64,000 nt of DNA from Chloroflexi bacterium GWB2_49_20 (GTDB lineage Bacteria; Chloroflexota; Anaerolineae; Anaerolineales; Villigracilaceae). The translations under genes and the position numbers were made by a program. Location: contig MGMF01000001.1 of assembly GCA_001796335.1 (NCBI GenBank), forward strand, positions 62,001 through 126,000. The letters run 5' to 3'. This document shows, piece by piece, positions 54,325 to 62,396 of the stretch (position 1 is the stretch's first letter; each line of letters starts with the position of its first letter). The notes beneath the pieces were generated by a model. It ran no database searches. It saw nothing but the letters and a program-made list of their open reading frames with translations, and was not told the DNA's origin.

Positions 54325-55905
54325 TCAATCCATCATGCCATACCCCCGACAATCCATTTTCTTGCCAGAAGGATTCGTCACAAACGTCTGGTATTCCACC
54401 TCACTTATTTTATAGGCTTTCAAGTCTGTTTCATGCGCATCAAGCATTTTATGACCGTTGTAAACCGAAAGGTTATAAGCGCGCCAGTCGCTATCCATTC
54501 GCTCAGGAGCCAGGGCCGACATGCATGCCAGGGATGCACCTATCTGTTCATGGATATCCTTCGAGAGAGTAGTGTCATTGAACTCCTCAACCAAGGCAGG
54601 GATGGAATCAGCTGTCAACGAGGCCAGGTATGCCGCGTCCAGTTCCTGACCCTGAACCGCCCGCTCCACATTCTGACGAACGATAAAACCATCCACATTC
54701 AACAATGCCAGGCTGCCAGCAAAACCGATGCCAGCCAGAAGAACAGCCAGGGCAAATTTGCGTTCCTTGCGCAGAATCTCGAGTACGACCACCGCGGACA
54801 GGAGCAGTCCAAGCCAGATCATGAATACATGGGTATAGGTTCGCAGTTGCGAGAATCCATATGCAGTTTCATATAGAACCAGGCGCTGGAAAGCTGAAAC
54901 CAGCATAATGCCCACCAGGACCACAACTGTAATACCCAATCCAGAGAAAATATTGCGTTGGGTGGAGTTTTCCCGGCGTGTGATCCCACTCAAACCCAGG
55001 AACAGCAACAAGCTGAATACAGCCACCATGATCAATTCACCAAAGCCTTTGCGGGCATATTCAGCATAGGTATATCCATCAATGTGTATGTTGGCCTGCC
55101 CACCAAAGAAATACTGAAATTGGATGACCACGAAAAGAGCAAATAAAATTGCCACACTTCCCAGGATAATGCTGGATTCAATAAAACCCAGGAAAGGTGA
55201 GACCAGCGGTTTTTCTTCTCCGATCAATTTTTCATTATGGCTGCTGATGGCTGCGTGCAAGAATACTCCTACCAGCAAATAAGCACCAATGAGAATGTAG
55301 ATCACACGGAAAATATATTCCGGCAGCTTCTCCAGGCGGAATAGGGATACGAACGCGTCCAGGCGTTGGGCAAATACCAGGTCTGCGGATGACAGCAGGG
55401 CTGAAAAAACCACCAGGATGGGGATGGCGATCAGGATGCCACGTACCACGGGCCAGGCATTCTTTTTTCTTGGTTTTCCTACAGTTTCTTCCTGCTGTTG
55501 GCGTTTAACATTAAGGAGCATAAAAGGCTTGGTTAAAACACCCCCGGTCAGGCGCAAGTAAGCAGCCAGATAATCCGCTAAACCAAACGAACCCCAACGT
55601 CCACCGACAAAAGTAGTCACCAACAACCCCATTAAGAAAAGGGTTAAGGCATAAGCCAGGAACAGGCTGAGTGGTTCCTGCCGAACGAAGGTGATGACAG
55701 CAAAGAAAAAGATGGGGATCATCAGGAACTGTGAGCGGGCGGCAGGTTTAATGCCATCCATACGCAGTCCATAGAGACCCCCGGCCAGGCACAAAATAAC
55801 GTATATGGCGAAGTTAATCCCAGGGGATTGTTTCCAGAAAAGAAAATCAAATAACCACCCCAACACCAGGGCTACGATCCAAAATCGATTCGAACGTTTT
55901 TGCAT
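54325..55905 (-). CDS. DUF4173-type polytopic membrane protein
   Basis: A 526-residue protein with about 11-12 membrane helices in the first 420 residues, followed by a 100-residue soluble tail (DIHEQIGASLACMSALAPE, then WRAYNLSVYNG). The DUF4173/DUF4153 pattern includes FTKPFMLL and the Ala-Tyr-rich loop ANIHIDGYTYAEYARKGFGEL. The last is a conserved feature of the family. No function is established. ATG 55905 was chosen for its GGAGG ribosome binding site. A good promoter lies 60-90 bases upstream. Confidence 0.82.
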   Translation of the reverse strand: MQKRSNRFWIVALVLGWLFDFLFWKQSPGINFAIYVILCLAGGLYGLRMDGIKPAARSQFLMIPIFFFAVITFVRQEPLSLFLAYALTLFLMGLLVTTFVGGRWGSFGLADYLAAYLRLTGGVLTKPFMLLNVKRQQQEETVGKPRKKNAWPVVRGILIAIPILVVFSALLSSADLVFAQRLDAFVSLFRLEKLPEYIFRVIYILIGAYLLVGVFLHAAISSHNEKLIGEEKPLVSPFLGFIESSIILGSVAILFALFVVIQFQYFFGGQANIHIDGYTYAEYARKGFGELIMVAVFSLLLFLGLSGITRRENSTQRNIFSGLGITVVVLVGIMLVSAFQRLVLYETAYGFSQLRTYTHVFMIWLGLLLSAVVVLEILRKERKFALAVLLAGIGFAGSLALLNVDGFIVRQNVERAVQGQELDAAYLASLTADSIPALVEEFNDTTLSKDIHEQIGASLACMSALAPERMDSDWRAYNLSVYNGHKMLDAHETDLKAYKISEVEYQTFVTNPSGKKMDCRGYGMMD

Positions 55906-55967
55906 AACGTGCCTCCTCCAAATTTTCGTAAAGCATAGCCAGTCATCACTGCCGGAAACTATCAAAA

Positions 55968-55996
55968 AGTATCAGATCATCTCAAGTCTTTGTCAA
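55968..55996 (-). promoter_or_regulatory. Promoter of DUF4173 gene
   Basis: TTGACA (55996-55991), 17-base spacer, GATACT (55973-55968) on the minus strand. The same two hexamers and spacing recur at 56827-56855 on the plus strand. Confidence 0.65.
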
Positions 55997-56180
55997 CAGG
56001 CAATGCTTGGTTATTCTACTTTATTCTGATACGTTGGACACAAAGTAAGGACTTAACCCAAAATTTGGATTGTTAAGCGATCAATTTTATTAATCACTCT
56101 AAATTTAATCGATTCGTCAGTTGGGAGTACAATATGGCTCGATAGTTTTTATTCCGGGACAAGTCCTGCCCGGTTACAGA

Positions 56181-56199
56181 TAATGGCAGCCTGCCATTA
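56181..56199. repeat. 19-base palindrome before membrane protein gene
   Basis: TAATGGCAG-C-CTGCCATTA is a perfect palindrome about one base across its centre, 24 bases before the ATG at 56223. It may be an operator or a hairpin in the leader. Confidence 0.5.
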
Positions 56200-56222
56200 T
56201 TGTCTTGTCTGAAAGGGTTAAT

Positions 56223-56810
56223 ATGTCCTTCTTGACGGTATTGGTTGTTTTATTTAGTTTCATTATTGCTGGGTTAATTGGAATATTGATCGCCTTTGTG
56301 CTTATGCGCCCGGCAAGGCGCAAACTCTTCCGAAAAAATCCACCAGTCCGAATCAGCACGCTCGTTATCATAAGTCTGATCATATTTACTTTGATCTTTG
56401 GTGTAAGTACACATTATTGGGCAACTGCTTATTATCGGGTAGTGTCAAATAGATTTGAAGACGTTCTGCCAAATATTCAGGCAGGCTCAGTGATCATCCA
56501 ACAAGGAGATAGCTGGAATAATAACAAACCAGCCATAATCAAGGAAATATGGTGGCAGCAAATGATGGTACCCAGGAACGACTCTCGCTGCTATGCTGGA
56601 GACCAGGTAATATGCAACCTGATTAAGGATGTCGGGCTATCTGGAGCATCCAACTGGAAATCCTACGTGGTCTACCTGGGGTTGGGGTTGGCAGGCGTTT
56701 TGTCTTTTATGTTTTATTCGATTTGGATCCTCAAACTAAACTTTGAGGTAGATTCCAAACCGGAGGAAAAAATACGGTCCAGGCCCAAATCCAAAGCCAG
56801 GCATATCTAA
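56223..56810 (+). CDS. Membrane protein of unknown function
   Basis: A 195-residue protein with two N-terminal helices (about residues 3-28 and 45-66), a soluble loop of about 75 residues (ERFEDVLPNIQAG-like region to about 150 with two Cys), and a third helix near 155-175 (YVVYLGLGLAGVLSFMFYSI), ending in a Lys/Arg-rich tail. I recognise no family. ATG 56223 was preferred to a TTG six codons earlier because AAAGGG lies upstream. It stands alone between a palindrome and the RNA locus downstream. Confidence 0.7.
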   Translation: MSFLTVLVVLFSFIIAGLIGILIAFVLMRPARRKLFRKNPPVRISTLVIISLIIFTLIFGVSTHYWATAYYRVVSNRFEDVLPNIQAGSVIIQQGDSWNNNKPAIIKEIWWQQMMVPRNDSRCYAGDQVICNLIKDVGLSGASNWKSYVVYLGLGLAGVLSFMFYSIWILKLNFEVDSKPEEKIRSRPKSKARHI

Positions 56811-56826
56811 CCGCCACATCAAGGTA

Positions 56827-56855
56827 TTGACATCCAAATATTTTTATGTGATACT
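56827..56855 (+). promoter_or_regulatory. Promoter of small RNA/peptide locus
   Basis: TTGACA (56827-56832), 17-base spacer, TGT-GATACT (-10 at 56850-56855, extended by TG). Transcription should start near 56862. Confidence 0.65.
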
Positions 56856-56861
56856 AAATTT

Positions 56862-57021
56862 GATCAGGCCAAGGTCTGCATAATACCGCCATCCTATGAA
56901 AGAGGAGGTGATGCCCATTATGGATAGAAGTAATAGACGAAGCGCTGCGGCATCCCTCCTCGCTCTGCGATAAAAGATGCCGTAGCGCGCACCGGAAGAC
57001 CGTCCGAAAGGGCGGTCTTCC
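56862..57021 (+). ncRNA. Candidate structured small RNA with embedded 20-codon ORF
   Basis: About 160 bases downstream of a strong promoter. Stem 1: 56942-56954 with 56976-56988, 13 bp with one G-U. Stem 2: 56994-57005 with 57010-57021, 12 bp around a GAAA tetraloop. The loop of stem 1 contains CCTCCTC (56955-56961), the exact complement of GAGGAGG (56902-56908), which is the ribosome binding site of the embedded ORF. The RNA could thus close its own ribosome site. No T run follows stem 2. Confidence 0.5.
56911..56973 (+). CDS. Possible 20-residue peptide
   Basis: ATG at 56911 has GAGGAGG directly upstream (56902-56908). The frame gives MPIMDRSNRRSAAASLLALR and stops at TAA 56971-56973. The peptide is basic and partly hydrophobic. 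The same frame is open from an ATG at 56894, but that one lies before the ribosome site. It could be a signalling or toxic peptide, or a leader peptide that controls RNA folding. No known family. The reading frame runs through the first arm of stem 1, so translation and folding should compete. Confidence 0.4.
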   Translation: MPIMDRSNRRSAAASLLALR

Positions 57022-57055
57022 ACTTTAAACGGGGTGAAAACAAATCCGGACGACC

Positions 57056-58228
57056 TCAGGGGATATGAAAAACAAAACGCCAGCCCTGTTCATTCTGGCT
57101 TTGTTCCGAGGTGGAACCGATCACCTCAAACCAGGTATTTCCTGGTTTAAACGGAAAGGGTGCGCCATTCTCGTACGCCAATGAGACCATCGAATCCTGT
57201 GTGGGGCGCTGCCAGCGAACCTTGTACATTTGCCCATCCCGAAACGCATAAGCCAACCCTGAGCCGACAAATGGGATCTCGATCTGTTCAGGCTCCCGCC
57301 GGTAAAATTGGTAAGGAACTTCAATGAAGACCACGTTGTCAGAAGCCACCGGATCATCGGTAAGCTTGTCAGTAAGAGGGGCGTAAGCTTCATTTTTCCC
57401 CCCATTGGCATCTTCAACCGTATCTGAAGATCGCAGATACCTGCCGAAAGATGCATCGTAATCCCACTTGTTATAGATGGAAATGGAAAAACGAACCGAG
57501 ACATGCTCCGCAGGTTGACCGTTTGCAGGGGGTTCGATCTGGAAGAACATCCCATCTAGATCCTGCCTGCCATTTTCAATTCCCTTATCACTAATATATT
57601 TACTCAGGGCACTGGTATCCACCATCAGATGATTGTAGCCATTTGGGTCATATCGAAACATTGGGGTCCAGTTTGATTCCAGGACCAGTCTGTCTGCAAA
57701 ATCAGCTTCAAACAGACGGTTTAACACCAGGATGTCAGCAGACCCAAAAGCAAATACAGCCTTGTATGCCTGGATGATGTTTTCATCGAAAAAGCGTGCC
57801 GAACGGATGGGTCCCACCTGGGAGGCATCCTGACCCAAATAAATAGCGATAAACCGGGTTGTGCCATATTCGGTGTAGTATTCATACACATGATCTGCAA
57901 GGGTTAATCCCCATTGCGGACGGACATAGCGCGGCAGGTTGGAAATCTTGATCATCAATGGACGACGATCCAGAAGAGATGGGTCGCGAACAACCAACCC
58001 CGTCAATGGATCCACGTTCTGCGGAAAATTATCTGGACCCAATCCCTCGGATGGATAAGCCAGGGTGGCAATTGGTTCCAGAGTGGTGGTGGGAGTCGGA
58101 GCTAAGGCAGTCGGTGCGATTGTTGAGGTGGGATCAAGCTCCTCTGTAGGTGTGGCCGCCGCGACACCTGGCCCACACGAGGTTAAAAAGAAAAGGAACA
58201 TGACTATGCTAAAGTAAATTTTCTTCAT
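57056..58228 (-). CDS. DUF3048-domain lipoprotein (YerB-like)
   Basis: A 390-residue exported lipoprotein. The lipobox is LTSC (Cys18), followed by a Thr/Pro/Ala-rich linker to about residue 65. The DUF3048 domain has NVDPLTGLVVRDPSLLDRRP, ISNLPRYVRPQWGLTLAD and QVGPIRSARF, and a C-terminal domain with FVGSGLAYAFRDGQMYKVRW. The family includes Bacillus YerB; its biochemical role is unknown. The ATG is at 58228. The hairpins of the small RNA locus lie 35-60 bases after the stop on the other strand. Confidence 0.9.
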   Translation of the reverse strand: MKKIYFSIVMFLFFLTSCGPGVAAATPTEELDPTSTIAPTALAPTPTTTLEPIATLAYPSEGLGPDNFPQNVDPLTGLVVRDPSLLDRRPLMIKISNLPRYVRPQWGLTLADHVYEYYTEYGTTRFIAIYLGQDASQVGPIRSARFFDENIIQAYKAVFAFGSADILVLNRLFEADFADRLVLESNWTPMFRYDPNGYNHLMVDTSALSKYISDKGIENGRQDLDGMFFQIEPPANGQPAEHVSVRFSISIYNKWDYDASFGRYLRSSDTVEDANGGKNEAYAPLTDKLTDDPVASDNVVFIEVPYQFYRREPEQIEIPFVGSGLAYAFRDGQMYKVRWQRPTQDSMVSLAYENGAPFPFKPGNTWFEVIGSTSEQSQNEQGWRFVFHIP

Positions 58229-58385
58229 ATTAAAAATTATTCTCCTGTGTTAAGAAGCAATCATACTCCAATTATTCCAGTTCTGAAAAGAATGCGCTTG
58301 CCCAAGCAGGGTAACAATCTAGGTGTTTCAGGTTGATTATCTAATTCCAATCATACAAGGACCCCGGTTGCATTTATATTCATGC

Positions 58386-58414
58386 TTGCTTTTCAAAGTG
58401 GAAATACCTATAAT
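58386..58414 (+). promoter_or_regulatory. Promoter with leaderless start for DUF2085 gene
   Basis: TTGCTT (58386-58391), 17-base spacer, TATAAT (58409-58414). The ATG at 58424 begins 9 bases after the -10 box, so the mRNA should start at or within about 3 bases of the start codon; no Shine-Dalgarno sequence is present. Confidence 0.65.
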
Positions 58415-58423
58415 TGAACCATT

Positions 58424-59260
58424 ATGCAACCACCCACAATAACCCGCTTTGCTGTTGCATCAAAGGCATTGGTAATACTGACTGCTGTTCTGGTTTTTAT
58501 TGGCTGGATGATGACAACACCCCCGGGCTTTTTTGAAAAAGCAGATGCAATCGGTTACGCTGTCTGCCACCGTATCCCCGAGAGATCTTTTCATATTGGA
58601 GATTATCAACTGCCCCTGTGCGCACGTTGTAGCGGTATGTACTTGGGCGCAATGATTGGCCTCGTATTTCAAGCCATAATCTCAAAGCGCCGCTCCGGCA
58701 TGCCTCCCTGGCGGGTGATCATTCCCCTGGCGCTGCTCGTGCTCGCTTTTGGTGTGGATGGCAGCAATTCCTATCTATACCTTATCAAAGAAACCTATCC
58801 GGGGGCACTTGCGAATATTCCCAACTTGTATACCCCCAACAATGTTTTTCGACTGCTGACTGGCAGTGGTATGGGACTGGTCATTTCTGCTGCCATGTTC
58901 CCGGCTTTCAATCAGACTGTATGGAGAGTTCAGGATCCCAAGCCAGCCCTGACTGGCATCAAGAGCTTATCGCTTCTGCTGGCAATAACCCTGTTATTCG
59001 ACCTGTTGGTGCTGACTGAAAATGCCTTTGTCCTTTACCCTCTGGCTCTCATCAGCGCCGCGGGGGTTCTCGTGCTGCTGACCATGATCTATGGCATTTT
59101 ATGGCTGATACTCTTTCGCCAGGAGAATATGTTTGACTGGTTGTCCCAGATCTGGCAGGCGCTCCTGGCCGGGTTAACGATTGGGATCCTTCAAATTGCC
59201 CTGATCGATGCGCTGCGCTTCTGGTTGACCGGTACCTGGGGAGGTTTCCCCCTGGGTTAA
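58424..59260 (+). CDS. DUF2085 membrane protein
   Basis: A 278-residue protein with about seven membrane helices. The hallmark is GYAVCHRIPERSFHIG followed by LPLCARCSGMYLG, a Cys/His set that could bind metal or heme near the membrane surface. Function is unknown for the family. It is the first of a row of membrane genes (DUF4126, DUF5362 and two microproteins) on the plus strand. It begins at the ATG directly after its promoter, consistent with leaderless translation. Confidence 0.9.
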   Translation: MQPPTITRFAVASKALVILTAVLVFIGWMMTTPPGFFEKADAIGYAVCHRIPERSFHIGDYQLPLCARCSGMYLGAMIGLVFQAIISKRRSGMPPWRVIIPLALLVLAFGVDGSNSYLYLIKETYPGALANIPNLYTPNNVFRLLTGSGMGLVISAAMFPAFNQTVWRVQDPKPALTGIKSLSLLLAITLLFDLLVLTENAFVLYPLALISAAGVLVLLTMIYGILWLILFRQENMFDWLSQIWQALLAGLTIGILQIALIDALRFWLTGTWGGFPLG

Positions 59261-59270
59261 AGGAATTCGC

Positions 59271-59840
59271 ATGGATATATTATCCGGTATATTATCTGCT
59301 TTTGGGCTTTCAGCCAGCGCTGGTTTAAACGCCTACATTCCTCTCCTGGTGATAGGAGTTACCGCGCATTACACCGATCTTATCAAGTTGAACTCACCAT
59401 GGGATACACTGGCAAACCCATGGATCTTGATCCTGCTGGGAGTGTTGGTTATCATTGAAATGGTGGCTGACAAGATCCCTGCTGTCAATCACATCAATGA
59501 CATCATCCAATCTGTCGTTCGACCGGTTGCCGGTGCCATTGTCTTTGCTGCCAGCGCCAGAGTCGTAAGCGACATCCACCCTATAGTGGCCATGGCTTGT
59601 GGTTTGCTGATCGCCGGCAGCGTGCACATTGTAAAAGCAGCCGCGATCCGTCCTGCTGTAACTGTTACTACAGGAGGCACAGCCAATGTGCCGGTCAGTA
59701 TTGCCGAAGACATCCTGGCCACATTCACATCCCTCCTTTCGGTCTTAATCCCGATCCTGGTAGGTGTATTTATTTGCATTGTGGCAGCCGTGATCATCTG
59801 GTGGTTCATAAGTCGCACCAATAAACATAAATTGGTGTAG
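59271..59840 (+). CDS. DUF4126 membrane protein
   Basis: A 189-residue protein with about five membrane helices. The conserved N-terminal region GLSASAGLNAYIPLLVIG and the central ADKIPAVNHINDIIQSVVRP are typical of DUF4126. The latter segment with its Asp, Lys and Pro residues is the family's conserved loop. No function is known. It starts 10 bases after the DUF2085 stop, so the two are co-transcribed. Confidence 0.88.
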   Translation: MDILSGILSAFGLSASAGLNAYIPLLVIGVTAHYTDLIKLNSPWDTLANPWILILLGVLVIIEMVADKIPAVNHINDIIQSVVRPVAGAIVFAASARVVSDIHPIVAMACGLLIAGSVHIVKAAAIRPAVTVTTGGTANVPVSIAEDILATFTSLLSVLIPILVGVFICIVAAVIIWWFISRTNKHKLV

Positions 59841-59890
59841 AATAATTCAAAATTATTTATTAGTATTTCTCGCCACACTCGGAGGTCAGT

Positions 59891-60307
59891 ATGTCGAATT
59901 ATCCCGGATCAGTTCCACCCAATGTAATTATCGCCAATAACGGGGAAAATGAGTTCGTGCGCGAAGCAAGTCTTCCTTTATACCAGGCCAGGGGCTGGCT
60001 GAAATTTGTTGGGATCATGCTGATCCTGGGAGGTATCCCCAGTGCGCTTGCCCTGGTCGGCATCATCCCCATCTGGCAGGGTGTCTTACTCATGCAGGCT
60101 GCATCCTCCATCGAAACAGCCGCAAACACTGGTCAGAAATATGCCTTTAATTCTGCCATGAGCAATATCAAGACCTTCTTTGTGGTAAATGGCATTTTAT
60201 TTCTGATCGGCATTATTATTGCTCTGCTCATGATCTGCCTGTCGATTGTCCTGCCTTTGGTGGGTATCTCTCTGATTTCTATCTTTGATCCCTCCACCTT
60301 TAAATAG
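59891..60307 (+). CDS. DUF5362 membrane protein
   Basis: A 138-residue protein. Two membrane helices lie at about residues 35-60 and 95-125. Between them is the helical segment EAAANTGQKYAFNSAMSNIK-like region that typifies DUF5362. The N-terminal 35 residues are soluble. GGAGG precedes the ATG by 7 bases. Function unknown; part of the same run of small membrane proteins. Confidence 0.82.
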   Translation: MSNYPGSVPPNVIIANNGENEFVREASLPLYQARGWLKFVGIMLILGGIPSALALVGIIPIWQGVLLMQAASSIETAANTGQKYAFNSAMSNIKTFFVVNGILFLIGIIIALLMICLSIVLPLVGISLISIFDPSTFK

Positions 60308-60397
60308 ATCATTTGGTTTTTTAGACACGCCCTTTCTAAATAGCGCATCTTTAACCCTATAGTTTTTATTCAATTTTCGATCGAAAAGGAGAAAATC

Positions 60398-60565
60398 ATG
60401 TCTGAAGAATTCAACCCCATGCCCGAAGCCCCGGTGGAAAAGAAAAGTAAAAAGACCATGATCATAATCATCGCGGTGGCAGTAATTGTTCTTTGCTGCT
60501 GCTGTGTTACCTTAATTGCGTTTTATAACTATGGCGATTCGATCCTTCAAGCTTTGAATTTGTAA
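60398..60565 (+). CDS. Cysteine-rich single-pass membrane microprotein 1
   Basis: A 55-residue protein: MSEEFNPMPEAPVEKKSKK as a polar N-terminus, one membrane helix (about residues 21-42) carrying four Cys in a row (VLCCCCVTL), and a short end closing with ILQALNL. AAGGAG lies 5 bases before the ATG. The Cys cluster inside the helix could be palmitoylated, bind metal, or be a Cys-rich contact. It is related to the second microprotein 235 bases downstream. No family is known to me. Confidence 0.75.
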   Translation: MSEEFNPMPEAPVEKKSKKTMIIIIAVAVIVLCCCCVTLIAFYNYGDSILQALNL

Positions 60566-60593
60566 TTTAAAGCAGGTTTTATACTTTTTTAAA

Positions 60594-60625
60594 AAGTAGA
60601 CTCTGGTCGATACTGGAGTCTACTT
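60594..60625 (+). terminator. Hairpin between the two microprotein genes
   Basis: AAGTAGACTC (60594-60603) pairs with GAGTCTACTT (60616-60625) around a 12-base loop, followed by an AT-rich tract. Confidence 0.6.
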
Positions 60626-60799
60626 GAATAATTAAACCCTCAAAACGAATTTTAGAATTAATAATTCTTAAGAAACCTTATCGTCCAATTGGAAGCCATC
60701 GTCATGGCCCGATAGAGGTGGGTGGGGTTTTTGTTCACGCGAACAGTTTTGTTGTTATTTTTCCAACCAAGAGATCGCTCATAAAAATAGTTTTTAAAG

Positions 60800-60934
60800 A
60801 TGGACCAAAAGAACAATCGGACTATTATTCTTACCGTTGCAGCTCTGGTTTATTGCTGCTGTTTGTGTTTGGGTTTTCTAGGCTTGGCAATTGCCTTTGC
60901 AGACCCCATAATTCAAGCTTTAAATTTACAATAA
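60800..60934 (+). CDS. Cysteine-rich membrane microprotein 2
   Basis: A 44-residue protein, MDQKNNRTIILTVAALV, then YCCCLCLGFLG in the membrane helix, then a short end IIQALNLQ. The ending and the Cys cluster match microprotein 1 (ILQALNL; CCCC), so the two are diverged duplicates. There is no clear Shine-Dalgarno site, so expression is less certain than for the first. Its 3' end overlaps by 22 bases the end of the convergent DUF402 gene. Confidence 0.55.
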   Translation: MDQKNNRTIILTVAALVYCCCLCLGFLGLAIAFADPIIQALNLQ

Positions 60935-61371
60935 AAAAATTCCTGTACTTGTGCCAATCCTGCCAGGGCCTGTGCTTGGGTGTCATTATCCAACTTAAGC
61001 GCATAAAACTCATCCTCATCCAAAACTTGCTGGGTGCCATCGGGTGTCACCCACAGGTCAAGCGCCAAGTCTTCATAAAACAATCCCGATTTTCCTTTTA
61101 ATTCTGCTGGGCGTCCAATATTGCAGTACCAACCCTTGATGTGCCCATCTTCCCGGTCATGGATCTCAAACATGTTATACCAGCGGTCCGTATAGAATGT
61201 CTCAATAAACCGATCATTGGTTTTAAACACAATACCCTGGAAAGGTGTATCTTCCCGGTTAAAGTAAGAAATAACCACAATAATGCTTCCCTCACGGCTT
61301 GACACCTGGCCTTGATATTGCCAGATCACCTTTCCATGCGCATCGCATTTGTAAATAGTTAATTCATTCAT
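60913..61371 (-). CDS. DUF402 family protein
   Basis: A 152-residue soluble protein. The DUF402 fold is shown by ISYFNREDTPFQGIVFKTND, YTDRWYNMFEIHDREDG and KGWYCNIGRPAEL with LDLWVTPDG; the Asp/Glu cluster can bind divalent metal. Members include nucleoside diphosphatase-like enzymes and FomD. ATG 61371 was chosen because it overlaps the stop of the upstream ABC ATPase (ATGA); an ATG three codons earlier is an alternative. Why it is coupled to an importer is unclear. Confidence 0.88.
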   Translation of the reverse strand: MNELTIYKCDAHGKVIWQYQGQVSSREGSIIVVISYFNREDTPFQGIVFKTNDRFIETFYTDRWYNMFEIHDREDGHIKGWYCNIGRPAELKGKSGLFYEDLALDLWVTPDGTQQVLDEDEFYALKLDNDTQAQALAGLAQVQEFFYCKFKA

Positions 61372-62381
61372 CCCAGGCATTGTACCGCATGGTCAGGCAG
61401 GTTTAGCCTCAGCCTCTCACCCACCACGGGGGCATAAGAAAGAAAAAAATATAGATCCTCCTGGATGGTTACCCGGTATCCATCCTTGTAAAAATGAACA
61501 TCCTGCACAATCCCCTCCAGGTGGTTATCGCTGGCAGAGGTCGGATCAATTTCCGGACGGATCAATAAAGATACAGTCTCGCCGGGGTGATGACTGTGCT
61601 GGCAGATAAGTGGGCGAAAACTCCCGAAAGAGGTCTGCACTTGTCCGTCCGGAAGAAATTGACCTGACAGAACGTTTCCCAATCCTAGAAAACGTACCAC
61701 CCAGGCTGAACCGGGCTGATTCCATAGCTCTGCCGGGCTGCCTGAACAACAAATCTGACCATCATGCAATAACAAGATGCGATCCGCGAGTGCAAAAGCT
61801 TCCTCCTGGTCATGGGTTACATAAATGACAGGAACCCGGCTTTTTCGCAGGATACGACGTAATTCTTCCAGCAGGCTCTCGCGCAGGCTGCGATCCAGGG
61901 CGCCCAGGGGTTCATCAAACATCAGCAAACGCGGCCGGGGAGCCAGGACACGCGCAAGGGCAACCCTCTGCTGTTCACCCCCCGAAAGTTCCGTCACACG
62001 ACGGCTGGTAAACCCGAGTAGATCCACCTGTTCCAATAATTCGTTTACTCGCAAATTTATTTCCGCCTGAGGTAAATGCTGCATTTTCAAACCAAAAGCC
62101 ACATTCCCGCCCACATTCAGAAATGGAAAGAGGGCATAATCCTGGAACATCAATCCGAAATTTCGAATATGCGCGGGGACAAGAGCCAGGTCTTCCCCGG
62201 CCCACAACACCTGGCCTGACTCAGGTGGTTCCAAGCCTGCCACAATGCGAAGCAACGTTGATTTGCCGCTGCCAGATGCACCCAGCAGGCAAACAATTTC
62301 TGATTCCCCCACCGAAAATGAGATCCCATTCAGCAAAGGCGCATCCTGATAAGATTTGTGAATGTCTATAAGTTCCAGCAT
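61368..62381 (-). CDS. ABC transporter ATP-binding protein, iron/thiamine/polyamine type
   Basis: A 337-residue importer ATPase. Walker A is GASGSGKST, the signature is LSGGEQQR, and Walker B is LLMFDEPLGALD, with the H-loop in VTHDQEEAFALAD. The C-terminal 100 residues form a TOBE-like regulatory domain. The PLGALD and HDQEEA phrases place it with the FbpC/PotA/ThiQ branch. It couples with the permease encoded 15 bases upstream. The substrate-binding protein is not in the window. Confidence 0.94.
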   Translation of the reverse strand: MLELIDIHKSYQDAPLLNGISFSVGESEIVCLLGASGSGKSTLLRIVAGLEPPESGQVLWAGEDLALVPAHIRNFGLMFQDYALFPFLNVGGNVAFGLKMQHLPQAEINLRVNELLEQVDLLGFTSRRVTELSGGEQQRVALARVLAPRPRLLMFDEPLGALDRSLRESLLEELRRILRKSRVPVIYVTHDQEEAFALADRILLLHDGQICCSGSPAELWNQPGSAWVVRFLGLGNVLSGQFLPDGQVQTSFGSFRPLICQHSHHPGETVSLLIRPEIDPTSASDNHLEGIVQDVHFYKDGYRVTIQEDLYFFLSYAPVVGERLRLNLPDHAVQCLG

Positions 62382-62396
62382 GAAATGCTCCTATCC

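Noticed and set aside
56994-57021. Group II intron domain V
   Set aside because: A GAAA-capped hairpin is present, but the AGC catalytic triad, the bulge and any intron-encoded protein are missing.
60718-61101. 127-codon plus-strand ORF across microprotein 2 and the DUF402 gene
   Set aside because: It lies in a different frame from microprotein 2 and antisense to DUF402, with no family signal.
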